From positions 2,346,698 to 2,410,697 of the forward strand of contig JAAVVV010000001.1 in assembly GCA_023910605.1 (NCBI GenBank): 64,000 nucleotides of DNA, written 5' to 3'. Source of the stretch: Bosea sp. (in: a-proteobacteria) (lineage in GTDB: Bacteria; Pseudomonadota; Alphaproteobacteria; Rhizobiales; Beijerinckiaceae). Below the pieces are notes generated by a model. It saw only the letters and a list, made by a program, of their open reading frames with translations. It was not told where the DNA came from and did no database searches. Position numbers and translations under genes: made by a program. Of the stretch, positions 1 through 8,171 are shown in pieces. Positions within the stretch are counted from its first letter, which is position 1. Each line of letters opens with the position of its first letter.

Positions 1-1
1 G

Positions 2-238
2 TCGGTGCGCGATCCGGATCGAGGCGCAAATCTCGCGATCCTGATGTGCCGCGCCTTCGCAAGTCCTGCACCGGTCGACCGGCAGATCCTTGAACGGCAA
101 ACTTGGCGCATTCGCTTGAGCCCATCCGGTGTCCAGGCCATATGCGAGTTCCCCCGACAGGGTCTTGAGTTTCCGCGTGGAACCTTCGCCGCCGATCCGC
201 GGATCGCGGCCCTGAACTGGGACCGTGGCGACCTTTAG
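2..238 (+). CDS. Unrecognised protein, 3' part only
   Basis: This reading frame is open from the left edge of the window to a TAG stop, about 78 residues. A GTG at base 5 could start it, but nothing resembling a ribosome-binding site is visible, so the gene more probably begins outside the window. The visible part is soluble-looking and ends with a TFAADPRIAAL segment. I do not recognise a family. It lies immediately before a transposase fragment, so its 3' end may itself be altered by insertion. Its existence as a functional gene is uncertain. Confidence 0.3.
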   Translation, partial: SVRDPDRGANLAILMCRAFASPAPVDRQILERQTWRIRLSPSGVQAICEFPRQGLEFPRGTFAADPRIAALNWDRGDL

Positions 239-248
239 GCCACCCCGT

Positions 249-452
249 TCAGTCGAACACGCCCGATCGTATCTCCTCGCCCCAGGCAGCGATGGACTCA
301 TAATGGTCGCAGTCCGCCATCGATCCGCACACCACGAGGAGCAGCACCTCACGCAAGGGATGCGCGACCCGCCACGCCTCGCGCGGGTCCTCAATGGTCG
401 AAAAATGATCCAGAAGCGCCTTCAGACGCGGCTTTTCACGGAAAAACAGCAA
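249..452 (-). pseudogene. ISAs1-type transposase, N-terminal fragment
   Basis: The 67-residue product contains the start of an ISAs1-family transposase: the LLDHFSTIEDPRE segment, then HPLREVLLLVVCG and DYESIAAWGE-like residues of the associated N-terminal domain. Full-length members run to roughly 370 residues with a DDE domain. Here similarity stops right after the AAWGE motif and the frame closes nine residues later. No DDE domain is present in the flanking sequence, so this is a dead remnant left by deletion or recombination. It marks the left edge as an insertion hot spot. Confidence 0.7.
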
Positions 453-595
453 AGGCGAGGCTCATGCGCGGGGCTCCGAATCAGACCCCGCACCGAATCA
501 CAATTGCAACAACCCGAAAACCGCCGTTAACCCGAGTTCGGTGCCCTGAAGGAAATTGCGCCGCCATTGACACACCCCGGCGAAAATGCCGGCCC

Positions 596-1195
596 TCACT
601 TCCGTGGCGGGCTCAACGGCCGAGGAGGCAGGATCTCGGCATCGGTCAGCACCTTCTTGGCCATGAAGATGGCGGCGTCGAGCTTGGTGAAGTTGCGCGC
701 CTTGTAGAATTGCAGCGCCCGGTCATTGTTCTCCGCGACCTCGAGAACCAGATGCGAGCAGCCGCGCACGCGGGCCAGATGCTCGAGCTGCTCCATGACG
801 AAGGAGCCGAGCCCGCGGCCCTGATAAGCAGGATGCACGGCCAGTTCCTCGACATAGAGCGGATGCATCTCGCGATTGCGGAAATAGCGCTCGTTCATCC
901 AGCTATCGGTGCCGATGATGGCCTCGGCGCATTCCGCATAGCCTATGATCTGCTCCTTGCCGTCGATCCGTGTCACGAACAGCAATTGCTCTACGCCTTT
1001 CTCCTCATAGCGCTCCAGAAAGCGCTTCTTGGAGGTCGGGCGCTGGAACTCCACCGTGGTGCGGTTCACCTCCCGGAAGACCAGCTTGAGGAATTCCCAG
1101 GTGCGGCTGAGATCGCGCCGATGAATGCGGCGAACGCGGACAAGGGGTTCACTCGGCGTATCGGATTCAGCTGAAGGGAGGCTTTCGAATGACAT
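596..1195 (-). CDS. GNAT-family N-acetyltransferase
   Basis: A GNAT acetyltransferase of about 199 residues. The acetyl-CoA pyrophosphate-binding motif (QGRGLG, near residues 125-130) follows a typical ELAVHPAY strand. A LEVAENNDRALQFYKARNF segment forms the usual C-terminal half of the fold. The substrate cannot be told from sequence. I chose the ATG at 1195 because it lies inside native sequence. The frame stays open to an ATG at 1264, but those extra 23 codons come from the IS66 end and its target duplication. The IS sits 13-20 bases upstream of the chosen start, so the gene's original leader and promoter now lie beyond the element, near 3802-3990. Expression may be lost or driven from the IS. 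Confidence 0.8.
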   Translation of the reverse strand: MSFESLPSAESDTPSEPLVRVRRIHRRDLSRTWEFLKLVFREVNRTTVEFQRPTSKKRFLERYEEKGVEQLLFVTRIDGKEQIIGYAECAEAIIGTDSWMNERYFRNREMHPLYVEELAVHPAYQGRGLGSFVMEQLEHLARVRGCSHLVLEVAENNDRALQFYKARNFTKLDAAIFMAKKVLTDAEILPPRPLSPPRK

Positions 1196-1207
1196 GGACT
1201 CACGATA

Positions 1208-1215
1208 ACCTGACG
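1208..1215. repeat. 8-bp target-site duplication, left copy
   Basis: The octamer acctgacg directly precedes the IS66 left end at 1216. The identical octamer follows the right end at 3794-3801. Eight base pairs is the duplication length known for the IS66 family. Confidence 0.92.
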
Positions 1216-1292
1216 GTAAGCGTGTAGGCAGCCCCACGTATCTTTTGGTGTTCTGATCGCTCATTTTCCCGGTGAATCATGTGGGGAATCCT

Positions 1293-1676
1293 ATGAGCGA
1301 GAGTATGAATCAAGATCGAGTTTTTGAGGTTTTGACGGCAGCGCCGGTGCGGACGAGGCGCAGGCTACGTGATTGGTCGGTCGACGAGAAGGCACGACTG
1401 ATTTCCCAGACGCTGTTGCCTGGTGCGAATGTTTCGGCGATTGCGCGTTCTGCCGGGGTTGACCCTTCGCAGCTTTATGGATGGCGGCGACAGGCCCGGG
1501 CATCCGGGGCGGTCAAAGCCATGCCCGTTGCGCACGATGAGGTGAAGTTTGCGCGCGTCGAGGCGGCTGGCAACTGGGCTGTGGAGATTGTCATTCGGGA
1601 TACGGTTGTCCGCGTTGGCGGCGACATCGATGCGGATCATCTGACCGTGATACTGAGGGCGGTGCGCAAAGCATGA
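1293..1676 (+). CDS. tnpA: IS66 accessory protein TnpA
   Basis: A 127-residue IS66 accessory protein. It has the WSVDEKARLISQTLLPGA segment followed by a helix-turn-helix (NVSAIARSAGVDPSQLYGWR) typical of the transposase-8/IS66 Orf1 family, which contacts the element ends. I chose the ATG at 1293, but another in-frame ATG at 1308 is possible. The stop overlaps the tnpB start by four bases, indicating translational coupling. TnpA is needed together with TnpB and TnpC for transposition in studied IS66 elements. Confidence 0.85.
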   Translation: MSESMNQDRVFEVLTAAPVRTRRRLRDWSVDEKARLISQTLLPGANVSAIARSAGVDPSQLYGWRRQARASGAVKAMPVAHDEVKFARVEAAGNWAVEIVIRDTVVRVGGDIDADHLTVILRAVRKA

Positions 1677-2017
1677 TTGGCCTGGGTGTCGTCGTTTACG
1701 TGTCGTGCCAGCCCGTCGACTTTCGTAAAGGTGCCGCATCCCTGATGGTGCTTGTCCGGGATGGCGGCCTCGACCCGTTCAACGGCGCGCTTTACGTGTT
1801 TCGGTCGAAACGTGCGGACCGTGTTCGGATCGTGTGGTGGGATGGCAGCGGCGTTTGTCTCTATTCGAAGACGCTTGAGGAGCAAGGCTTTTGCTGGCCT
1901 GCCCTATCGGCGGCTCGCATTCGCCTGGACCATTCGCAGCTGATGGCTCTTCTGGCCGGGATGGACTGGAAGAAGATCCGTCCGACAAAGGTGCGGCGAC
2001 CCTTGCTGACGGGATGA
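1673..2017 (+). CDS. tnpB: IS66 accessory protein TnpB
   Basis: A 114-residue IS66 Orf2 protein. The signature VYVSCQPVDFRKGAASLMVLV opens it, followed by the NGALYVFRSKRADRVRIVWWD segment and a SQLMALLAGMDW C-terminal part. Length is normal for the family. It starts with an ATG that overlaps the tnpA stop. Its precise biochemical role is not established, but it is conserved and required in IS66-type elements. Confidence 0.9.
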   Translation: MIGLGVVVYVSCQPVDFRKGAASLMVLVRDGGLDPFNGALYVFRSKRADRVRIVWWDGSGVCLYSKTLEEQGFCWPALSAARIRLDHSQLMALLAGMDWKKIRPTKVRRPLLTG

Positions 2018-2093
2018 TGTCGATCTGCGGCAAGATGAATCATGCTGCTGTAATCATTGGGAAAGTGAGCGGTTTTGTGCTCTATTTGCACCC

Positions 2094-3785
2094 ATGGATT
2101 TACCCCTGAACACCTTGCCGGACGACGTGGATGCGCTCAAGGCGATGGTGCTCGCCCTGGCGCGTGCGCAGGCGCAAGGGGATGTTCGATTAAGAGCCGC
2201 GGAGGCTGAAATCGCCCGGCTGGAGGCGATCGAACAGAGCGCCAACGAGCGGATTGCCAACCTGACGCTGATCATGAAGGTCTTGCAGCGCGCGCAACAT
2301 GGCAAGCGCTCTGAACGGCTCCGCGCCGGTGGTCCTGGGGTCCTCGACGACGAGCAGATTGCCTTTGCCTTCGAGGAGGTGGAGACCGGCCTTTCGAGCG
2401 TCCAGAGCGAACTCGACCGGGGCGCCAGGGACAAGCCGAAACGCGCTCCACGCCCGCGCAAAGGCTTTGCTGCGCATCTTGAGCGCATCGAGGAGGTCAT
2501 CGAGCCGGAACTCCCCGCTGGATATGAGGGCCTGGAGAAGGTGCTGATCAGCGAAGACCGTTCCGAACGGCTCGATGTCATTCCGCCGAAGTTCAGGGTC
2601 ATCGTGACGCGCCGTCCCAAATATGCCTTCCGTGGCCATGACGGCGTGATCCAGGCGCTCGCACCGGCACACATCATCGAAGCCGGATTGCCAACGGAAC
2701 GGCTGCTCGCCTTTATCGCGGTCTCCAAATATGCCGACGGTCTTCCGCTTTACCGTCAGGAGGCGATCTACCTGCGCGACGGGGTCGAGATCAGCCGATC
2801 CCTGATGGCCCAATGGATGGGCCATCTTGGGTTTGAACTGCAGATACTGGCCGATTACATCCTCGAAAAGATCAAGGAGGGTGAGCGGATCTTTGCCGAC
2901 GAAACGAGCTTGCCCACTCTGGCTCCCGGATCGGGGAAAGCAACCAAGGCCTGGTTATGGGCCTACGCGCGCGATGATCGCCCCTATGGCGGCACCAGTC
3001 CGCCAATGGTGGCCTATCGCTTCGAAGACGGCAGAGGCGCTGAATGTGTGGCCCGTCATCTGTCCGGGTACAACGGCATCCTGCAGGTCGATGGATACGT
3101 GGCCTATAGCAGCCTTGCCAAGAGCCAGGCCAAGAGCCAGGCCAAGAGCCAGGCCAAGAGCCAGGCCAAGAGCCACGCCAAAAGCCAGGCCAAAACCGGC
3201 AGCACAGAAACGATGAGGCTTGCCGGATGCTGGGCGCATCTCAGGCGCAGGTTCTACGATCTGCACATCAGCGGCGTCTCGCAGGCTGCCACGGACAGCG
3301 TCATGGCCATGACCGAGCTGTGGAGGGTCGAAGATGACGTGCGCGGCCGGAATGCAGACACCCGCGCGAAGCTCCGGCAGGAAAAGTCTGCGCCTGTCGT
3401 CGCGCGCCTCTTCGATCTTTGGGAACGGGAGCTCGGCAAGGTCTCCGGCAAGTCCAAGACGGCGGAAGCAATCCGCTATGCGCTCGCCCGCCGTGAAGCA
3501 CTCGAACGGTTCCTCTCCGACGGTCGCATTGAAATCGACTCCAACATCGTCGAACGGGCCATCAGGCCCCAAACCATTACGCGAAAGAACAGCCTCTTTG
3601 CCGGAAGTGAAGGCGGTGGCAGGACCTGGGCTACACTGGGAACGCTTCTGCAAACCGCCAGGATGAACAATGTCGATCCTCTCGACTGGCTGTCGCAAAC
3701 CCTCGCGCATATCGCCCAAGGATGGCCCGCATCCAAAATCGACGCCCTCATGCCCTGGAACTTCAGGTCAAACGCCCTCAGCTAA
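2094..3785 (+). CDS. tnpC: IS66 transposase TnpC with AKSQ repeat expansion
   Basis: The 563-residue DDE transposase of the element. Residues about 10-75 form the N-terminal coiled coil, and a zinc-finger/linker region follows. The catalytic domain carries the first Asp in FADETS (about D269) and a second in QVDGYVAY (about D333). The SNIVERAIRP segment near the C-terminus carries the Glu region. Between the second Asp and the conserved CWAHLRRRFYD motif lies a six-unit AKSQ repeat at about residues 342-365 that normal family members lack. The repeat keeps the frame. Whether the protein tolerates it is unknown. Confidence 0.9.
   Translation: MDLPLNTLPDDVDALKAMVLALARAQAQGDVRLRAAEAEIARLEAIEQSANERIANLTLIMKVLQRAQHGKRSERLRAGGPGVLDDEQIAFAFEEVETGLSSVQSELDRGARDKPKRAPRPRKGFAAHLERIEEVIEPELPAGYEGLEKVLISEDRSERLDVIPPKFRVIVTRRPKYAFRGHDGVIQALAPAHIIEAGLPTERLLAFIAVSKYADGLPLYRQEAIYLRDGVEISRSLMAQWMGHLGFELQILADYILEKIKEGERIFADETSLPTLAPGSGKATKAWLWAYARDDRPYGGTSPPMVAYRFEDGRGAECVARHLSGYNGILQVDGYVAYSSLAKSQAKSQAKSQAKSQAKSHAKSQAKTGSTETMRLAGCWAHLRRRFYDLHISGVSQAATDSVMAMTELWRVEDDVRGRNADTRAKLRQEKSAPVVARLFDLWERELGKVSGKSKTAEAIRYALARREALERFLSDGRIEIDSNIVERAIRPQTITRKNSLFAGSEGGGRTWATLGTLLQTARMNNVDPLDWLSQTLAHIAQGWPASKIDALMPWNFRSNALS
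3117..3188 (+). repeat. 12-bp tandem repeat inside tnpC, six units
   Basis: The unit gccaagagccag is repeated six times in register with the codons. Units 1-4 are identical, unit 5 ends in cac and unit 6 begins gccaaaag. A partial seventh unit follows. The encoded tetrapeptide is Ala-Lys-Ser-Gln. The identity of the first four units suggests recent slippage expansion. Confidence 0.95.
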
Positions 3786-3793
3786 CCGCTTAC

Positions 3794-3801
3794 ACCTGAC
3801 G
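3794..3801. repeat. 8-bp target-site duplication, right copy
   Basis: The octamer acctgacg follows the IS66 right end and matches 1208-1215 exactly. Confidence 0.92.
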
Positions 3802-3992
3802 GCGTCGAGGCCGCCAGAGCAGGACTCCGCAAAGGCCAGGGCCGAAACATCGCCGCTTTCGGGCGTTCTCTTCAGCAAAGCTCATGGCGGCTGTCGCCGC
3901 CGCATCGACCGCCGGCGCGGTGTCCAGAGGTGGACATGCTACAGTCGCCCGTTAATCCGTCGGTGTGAACTGATCATCGCCTGATATCGAAC

Positions 3993-4018
3993 AAAAGGCG
4001 GGCATTGCCCGCCTTTTT
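3993..4018 (-). terminator. Intrinsic terminator after tRNA-Ser
   Basis: A GC-rich stem (aaaggcgggc pairing with gcccgccttt, three-base loop) is flanked by A and T runs on both sides, so it can act in either direction. On the minus strand it lies about 90 bases after the tRNA-Ser gene and probably ends that transcript. Bases 3802-3992 hold no recognisable gene. They are probably the original upstream region of the GNAT gene, displaced by the IS66 element. Confidence 0.8.
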
Positions 4019-4107
4019 CATGGGATCCGCCACCAATTTTTGGATCACGGATCCTGTGGCGGGTTAGTTGAACAAAGCTAAAATGACACAATGAAATCCA
4101 TGCAAAC

Positions 4108-4197
4108 TGGCGGAAGGGGTGGGATTCGAACCCACGGTGGAGTTGCCCCCACGGCGGTTTTCAAGACCGCTGCCTTAAACCACTCGGCCACCCTTCC
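4108..4197 (-). tRNA. tRNA-Ser (anticodon UGA)
   Basis: On the minus strand the gene begins GGAAGGG and ends CCCTTCC-G-CCA, giving a seven-pair acceptor stem and an encoded CCA (4108-4110). The anticodon loop reads TCTTGAA, placing UGA in the anticodon. The long variable arm is typical of a class II tRNA-Ser. The T-loop GGTTCGAATCC is canonical. The gene is 90 bases with CCA. It reads UCA and related serine codons. Confidence 0.96.
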
Positions 4198-4365
4198 AGC
4201 GCGCTGTGCAATGCCCGATTGCGTGGCGATGGGCAAGCATCATCGCCCTGCACGCCCGCGTGCGACCTAATGAAGCAGCATCCGTGGGACCAGACCCTAC
4301 GTAAATTCTCGCACGGGCTCAGTCCTGCGTGAGCCCCGTTGCGCGCGATCCTTGAGGAGACATGC

Positions 4366-4812
4366 ATGATGACGAAGACAAGCCCTGCCGCCGGGCGCGG
4401 CGCGTTCTCTGGCTCCGGCATTCGCCGCGCGACCGGCATGGCCGCGTCCGCGCTGATGCTGGCGCTGCTGGGCGCCGGCGCCGCCGGGGCGCGGGAACTG
4501 GCGGCCGATGACATCCGTGACAAGATCGCGGGCAAGCGCATCTATCTCGCCGTGCCGCTGGGCGGCGAGTTTCCGCTGTTTTATCGCCAGGACGGGCGTG
4601 TCGATGGCTCCGGGACGGCTGTCGGTCTGGGGCGCCTCGCTCGGCCGACCGACTCTGGCCGCTGGTGGGTGAGCGGCAATCGCCTGTGCCAGCAATGGCA
4701 GAACTGGTACGACGGCAAGCGGATGTGCTTCCAGTTGATCCATCTGGGCGGCGACAAGCTGCGCTGGAATCAGGATAACGGGGACACTGGGCTGGCCCGC
4801 ATCGGCAACTGA
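4366..4812 (+). CDS. Exported hypothetical protein
   Basis: A protein of about 148 residues that I do not assign to a named family. A good ribosome-binding site (gaggaga) precedes the ATG at 4366. The N-terminus has basic residues, then a hydrophobic stretch ending AGAAGARE, which fits a cleaved signal peptide. The mature part is small and rich in Trp and Gly. It contains RWWVSGNRLCQQWQNWYDGK and later MCFQ, with two cysteines that could pair in the periplasm. This layout resembles small periplasmic proteins annotated only as DUFs in Hyphomicrobiales. It stands alone between tRNA-Ser and rlpA. Confidence 0.7.
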   Translation: MMTKTSPAAGRGAFSGSGIRRATGMAASALMLALLGAGAAGARELAADDIRDKIAGKRIYLAVPLGGEFPLFYRQDGRVDGSGTAVGLGRLARPTDSGRWWVSGNRLCQQWQNWYDGKRMCFQLIHLGGDKLRWNQDNGDTGLARIGN

Positions 4813-5026
4813 GCCGGGCCGCCGCGCCCTTGTGCTTGGCTTCGATGAGGCGCAGCACCACAATCGCGCCGCAATTGAGCGGTTCCTGCACGATCGCCGA
4901 GAGGCCGCAGCCGTCGATCTTGCCGGCGGCGGAAACTTCGCTTAACGGTCCTTTCACGGAACCCGGCGAAATTCTCTGATCAATGCTGTCACGGCATGGG
5001 TTGCGGATCATACCAGAAGGGCCTCC

Positions 5027-6148
5027 ATGCGGATGCTGAGCTCAAGCCTTTCCGTCTCGCCGCGCCTGGGCGCTGCGATCTGTGTGGTGTCGGCGCAAGG
5101 TCAGGCCATTCTGCGCGTCACGGGCGTAGCAGGGCTTGCGGTGCTGATGGCGAATTGCTCGCAGACTCCGCAGGGGGGGCGGCTGTCCTCGCAGGAAAGC
5201 CGTGAGATCGGCTTTTTCTCCCAACGCAAATTCGGGCCCGCCAGCCCCCGCGTCGTGGCCGATGGTCAGGAGGTGCCGAAGGGCGGCGGCCGTGACCATG
5301 TCGGGCGATCCTACACCATCGCCGGCAAGCGCTACACGCCATACGTGAAGCCGGTGGGATACGTGATCACTGGCAATGCCTCCTGGTATGGGCCGGCCTT
5401 CCACGGCCGGAAGACCGCGAATGGAGAAATCTATGATCGTCACGGCGTTTCCGCCGCGCATCCGACCATGCCTCTGCCGAGCTATGCGCGTGTCACCAAC
5501 CTGGGCAATCGCCGCTCCATCATCGTGCGTGTGAATGATCGAGGGCCCTACCATGGCGGCCGGGTCATTGATCTGTCCCAGAAGACGGCCGAGCTTCTCG
5601 ATTTCCGCCATCTCGGCACAGCCCGGGTGAGGGTCGAGTATGTCGGGCGCGCCTCCCTGCGGGGCAGTGATGACCGAACGCTGGTCGCCTCGCTCACCAC
5701 GGACGGCTCGCCGGCCGGCGTGCCCGGTCTGAGCCAGCCCGGCACGATGATCGCCAATGCGCCGCCGCTGACCTCGCCGCGCCTCATGCCTGCGACCGGA
5801 GTGGTCGAGCGGCCTGTCAATGAGACCGTGGCGGTGGCGCAGGCGCCTGCCCAGCGCGCCGTGGCGGAGCCTGCCGTCTTGCAGTCCGAAGCCCCTGTCC
5901 AATCCGCGCGCGTCATGTCGGATGCGCCGCGTCCGCCCGTACGCCCCTATGATCTGCTGACGGTGCCGGGCGCAGGCACGCCGATCACCTTTGCCGGCGC
6001 TGCTCCCGGCGCGTCCCGCATCGCCGCCGCAAGGCCGATGGTCGCGAGCCTGTATTTCGCGAAGCCCGAACCGGTGGCGCAGCGCTTCGATCCGCGCCAT
6101 CCGCTCGTGCGTGACCTGAAGCCCCAGCGTTTCGTCGCGTTGCGCTGA
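5027..6148 (+). CDS. rlpA: RlpA-like septal-ring protein / lytic transglycosylase
   Basis: A 373-residue exported protein with a double-psi beta-barrel RlpA domain at about residues 115-210. The domain shows GNASWYGPAFHGRKTANGE, the YDRHGVSAAHPTMPLPSYARV strand and the VRVNDRGPY motif that carries the family's catalytic-site aspartate. An N-terminal hydrophobic segment with a Cys (LMANCSQ) is compatible with a lipoprotein signal. The C-terminal 150 residues are Pro/Ala-rich and low complexity, and no SPOR domain is evident. RlpA proteins act on denuded glycan strands at division sites. It precedes a D,D-carboxypeptidase gene, forming a small cell-wall cluster. Confidence 0.88.
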   Translation: MRMLSSSLSVSPRLGAAICVVSAQGQAILRVTGVAGLAVLMANCSQTPQGGRLSSQESREIGFFSQRKFGPASPRVVADGQEVPKGGGRDHVGRSYTIAGKRYTPYVKPVGYVITGNASWYGPAFHGRKTANGEIYDRHGVSAAHPTMPLPSYARVTNLGNRRSIIVRVNDRGPYHGGRVIDLSQKTAELLDFRHLGTARVRVEYVGRASLRGSDDRTLVASLTTDGSPAGVPGLSQPGTMIANAPPLTSPRLMPATGVVERPVNETVAVAQAPAQRAVAEPAVLQSEAPVQSARVMSDAPRPPVRPYDLLTVPGAGTPITFAGAAPGASRIAAARPMVASLYFAKPEPVAQRFDPRHPLVRDLKPQRFVALR

Positions 6149-6198
6149 GTCGCATCCGCGCCGGTTGATTTCGGCGGGCGGCCAGCGCAGAACGGGGC

Positions 6199-7452
6199 AT
6201 GATCTGCAACAACTCGCGTCTGCGCCGCTTGTGGCCATCGTTGCCCCGTGACCGGATTGCCGGCCGGCGGCATGCGCTGCCGGCCTTCTCGTTCATGCTG
6301 GCGTTGGTGCTGTCGTTTGGCCTTGCAAGCCCCGTCCGCAGCCAGAGCTTCCAGACCCTCGCGCCGCAGGCCCTGCTTTTCGATGCGGACAGCCACAGCA
6401 CCTTGTTCGAGCGCAATGCCGACCAGTTGATGGCCCCGGCCAGCATGGTGAAGCTGATGACGGCGCTTGTCGTGTTCGAGGAACTGGAGCAGGGGCGCCT
6501 GAGGCTCGAGGACGAGATGGTGGTGTCCGAGAACGCCTGGCGGCGCGGGGGCGCCGTCTCAGGCGGCTCGACCATGTTCGCGCTGCCGAACAGCCGCATC
6601 AAGGTGAGCGACCTGCTGTCCGGGCTCCTGGTTCAATCGGGCAATGACGCGGCGATTGCGCTGGCCGAAGGCATCGCCGGCAGCGAAGACAACTTCGTGA
6701 AGCTGATGAACGAGCGCGCCCGCAAGATCGGCCTTTCGCGCTCCACCTTCCGCAACACCATGGGCTTTGCCCACCCGGAACAGCGCGTGACGGCACGCGA
6801 GATGGCGGTGCTGGCGGACCACATCATCACCACCTACCCGCAGCACTATCGACTGTTCAGCCAGCGCGAGTTCACCTGGAACCGCGTGCGGCAGCAGAAC
6901 CGCAATCCTCTCCTTACCATGGACATCGGGGCTGACGGGCTGAAGACAGGCAACATTGAGGAATCCGGCTTTGGCCTGGTCGGATCTGCGGTCCAGAACG
7001 GCCAGCGCCTGATCGTCGTCGTCAACGGGCTCAAGACCGCGCGTGACCGCGCGCAGGAGGCGCGCAAGCTGCTCGAATGGGGCTTCCGCACCTTCGAGGC
7101 ACGCGAGATCTTCGCGGCCGGCGAGATCGTAGGCGAGGTGGCGTTGTTCGGCGGCGCGAAGGCAAGCGTCGCCGTCACCGCCAAAGGTCCCGTCAAGCTG
7201 CTGCTCCCCCGGGGCAGCAGCGACAGGGTGCGCGGCAGCATCATTTATCGCGGGCCAGTGCGCGCGCCTGTCGCCAGGGGCGCCGAGATCGGCCGCCTCA
7301 GGATCGAGCGTGGCGAAACCCGCGCGCTCGATCTGCCGCTTTACGCCGCCGAGGATGTGGCGGCTGGCTCTTTGACCCAGCGCGCCACGGATGCCGCCTT
7401 CGAAGTCTCGACCGGCTGGATCCGCCGCGTGTTCACGCGATCCTCGCCGTGA
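6199..7452 (+). CDS. D-alanyl-D-alanine carboxypeptidase (PBP5/6 type)
   Basis: A 417-residue low-molecular-mass penicillin-binding protein that removes the terminal D-Ala from peptidoglycan stems in the periplasm. The serine-peptidase S11 motifs are in order: SMVK at about residue 82, SGN at about 146 and KTG at about 248. A C-terminal PBP5-like beta domain follows, with an amphipathic tail for membrane anchoring. The N-terminus is hydrophobic with an Ala-x-Ser-like signal end near PVRSQS. The ATG at 6199 has only a weak, very close GGGG; an internal ATG at 6295 is a possible alternative. The stop overlaps the GTG start of tmk. Confidence 0.88.
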   Translation: MICNNSRLRRLWPSLPRDRIAGRRHALPAFSFMLALVLSFGLASPVRSQSFQTLAPQALLFDADSHSTLFERNADQLMAPASMVKLMTALVVFEELEQGRLRLEDEMVVSENAWRRGGAVSGGSTMFALPNSRIKVSDLLSGLLVQSGNDAAIALAEGIAGSEDNFVKLMNERARKIGLSRSTFRNTMGFAHPEQRVTAREMAVLADHIITTYPQHYRLFSQREFTWNRVRQQNRNPLLTMDIGADGLKTGNIEESGFGLVGSAVQNGQRLIVVVNGLKTARDRAQEARKLLEWGFRTFEAREIFAAGEIVGEVALFGGAKASVAVTAKGPVKLLLPRGSSDRVRGSIIYRGPVRAPVARGAEIGRLRIERGETRALDLPLYAAEDVAAGSLTQRATDAAFEVSTGWIRRVFTRSSP

Positions 7453-8171
7453 CCCTGGCTGCCGATACGCGCGACCCCGCGAGCTTCGCGCCGCTTCCAC
7501 GGGCGCGCTTCATCACGCTCGAAGGCGGGGAGGGCGCAGGCAAGTCCACCCTTGCCCGCGCGTTGCAGGCGCGGCTGCTGGCGCGCGGCATCGACTGCGT
7601 TGTGACGCGGGAGCCTGGCGGATCGCCGAAGGCGGAGCTGATCCGCGAGGCTCTCCTCGCCGGCGACATAGCGCCGTTCGGTCCCTTTGCCGAGGCGCTG
7701 ATGTTCTATGCCGCGCGCATCGACCACCTCGACCACACCATCCAGCCGGCGCTCAAGCGCGGCCAATGGGTGATCAGTGACCGGTTCGCGGACTCGACCC
7801 GAGCCTACCAGGGCACGTTGGGCCGCCTGGACCCAGCCTTGCTGGCGGGGCTGGAGCGCAGCGCTCTGGGCGGCTTCAAGGCCGACCTGACGCTGGTTCT
7901 CGACGTGCCCGTGGCGGTGGGGCTCGCCCGGGCGGCAGCGCGGCGTGGCGCTGGCGCCGCCGACCGCTTCGAGAAGGAGGGACGCGGGTTCCACGAACGC
8001 TTGCGAAAGGCCTATCTCGACATTGCCGAGCGCGAGCCGGATCGCTGCATCGTCATCGATGCGGACGCCTCGCCCGAGGACGTGCAGGAACTCGCCTGGT
8101 CGGCAATTCAAGGCCGGCTTCTCAGCCAGCCTGCCGCCGCTGGCCCTACAGCACAGGGGGGCACGGCATGA
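7449..8171 (+). CDS. tmk: Thymidylate kinase
   Basis: Converts dTMP to dTDP. The Walker A loop GGEGAGKST lies near residue 25. REPGGSP, the DRFADSTRAYQG nucleoside-binding segment and the Arg-rich lid (RAAARRGAGAADRFE) follow in the family order. About 240 residues is normal with a short N-terminal extension. I chose the GTG at 7449 because it forms a GTGA overlap with the carboxypeptidase stop; no ATG precedes the P-loop in this frame. The stop overlaps holB by four bases, so tmk and holB are coupled, as in many alphaproteobacteria. Confidence 0.93.
   Translation: MTLAADTRDPASFAPLPRARFITLEGGEGAGKSTLARALQARLLARGIDCVVTREPGGSPKAELIREALLAGDIAPFGPFAEALMFYAARIDHLDHTIQPALKRGQWVISDRFADSTRAYQGTLGRLDPALLAGLERSALGGFKADLTLVLDVPVAVGLARAAARRGAGAADRFEKEGRGFHERLRKAYLDIAEREPDRCIVIDADASPEDVQELAWSAIQGRLLSQPAAAGPTAQGGTA

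Larger units (their letters stand above)
1216..3793 (+). mobile_element. Complete IS66-family insertion sequence
   Basis: The element is 2578 bp and carries tnpA, tnpB and tnpC in the usual order. Its left end begins gtaagcg and its right end finishes cgcttac, a terminal inverted repeat in the outermost seven bases. An identical 8-bp duplication flanks both ends, so the boundaries are exact and the insertion is probably recent. All three genes are open, so the element looks competent. It landed just upstream of the GNAT gene. The tnpC gene carries an unusual in-frame 12-bp tandem repeat. Confidence 0.93.

Noticed and set aside
3117..3188. Short regular repeats as a possible CRISPR array
   Set aside because: The 12-bp units are contiguous, without spacers, and encode AKSQ in frame within a transposase.
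5042..6238. 398-codon open frame on the minus strand
   Set aside because: Antisense to rlpA and rich in Arg/His/Gly as expected from reading GC-rich codons backwards.
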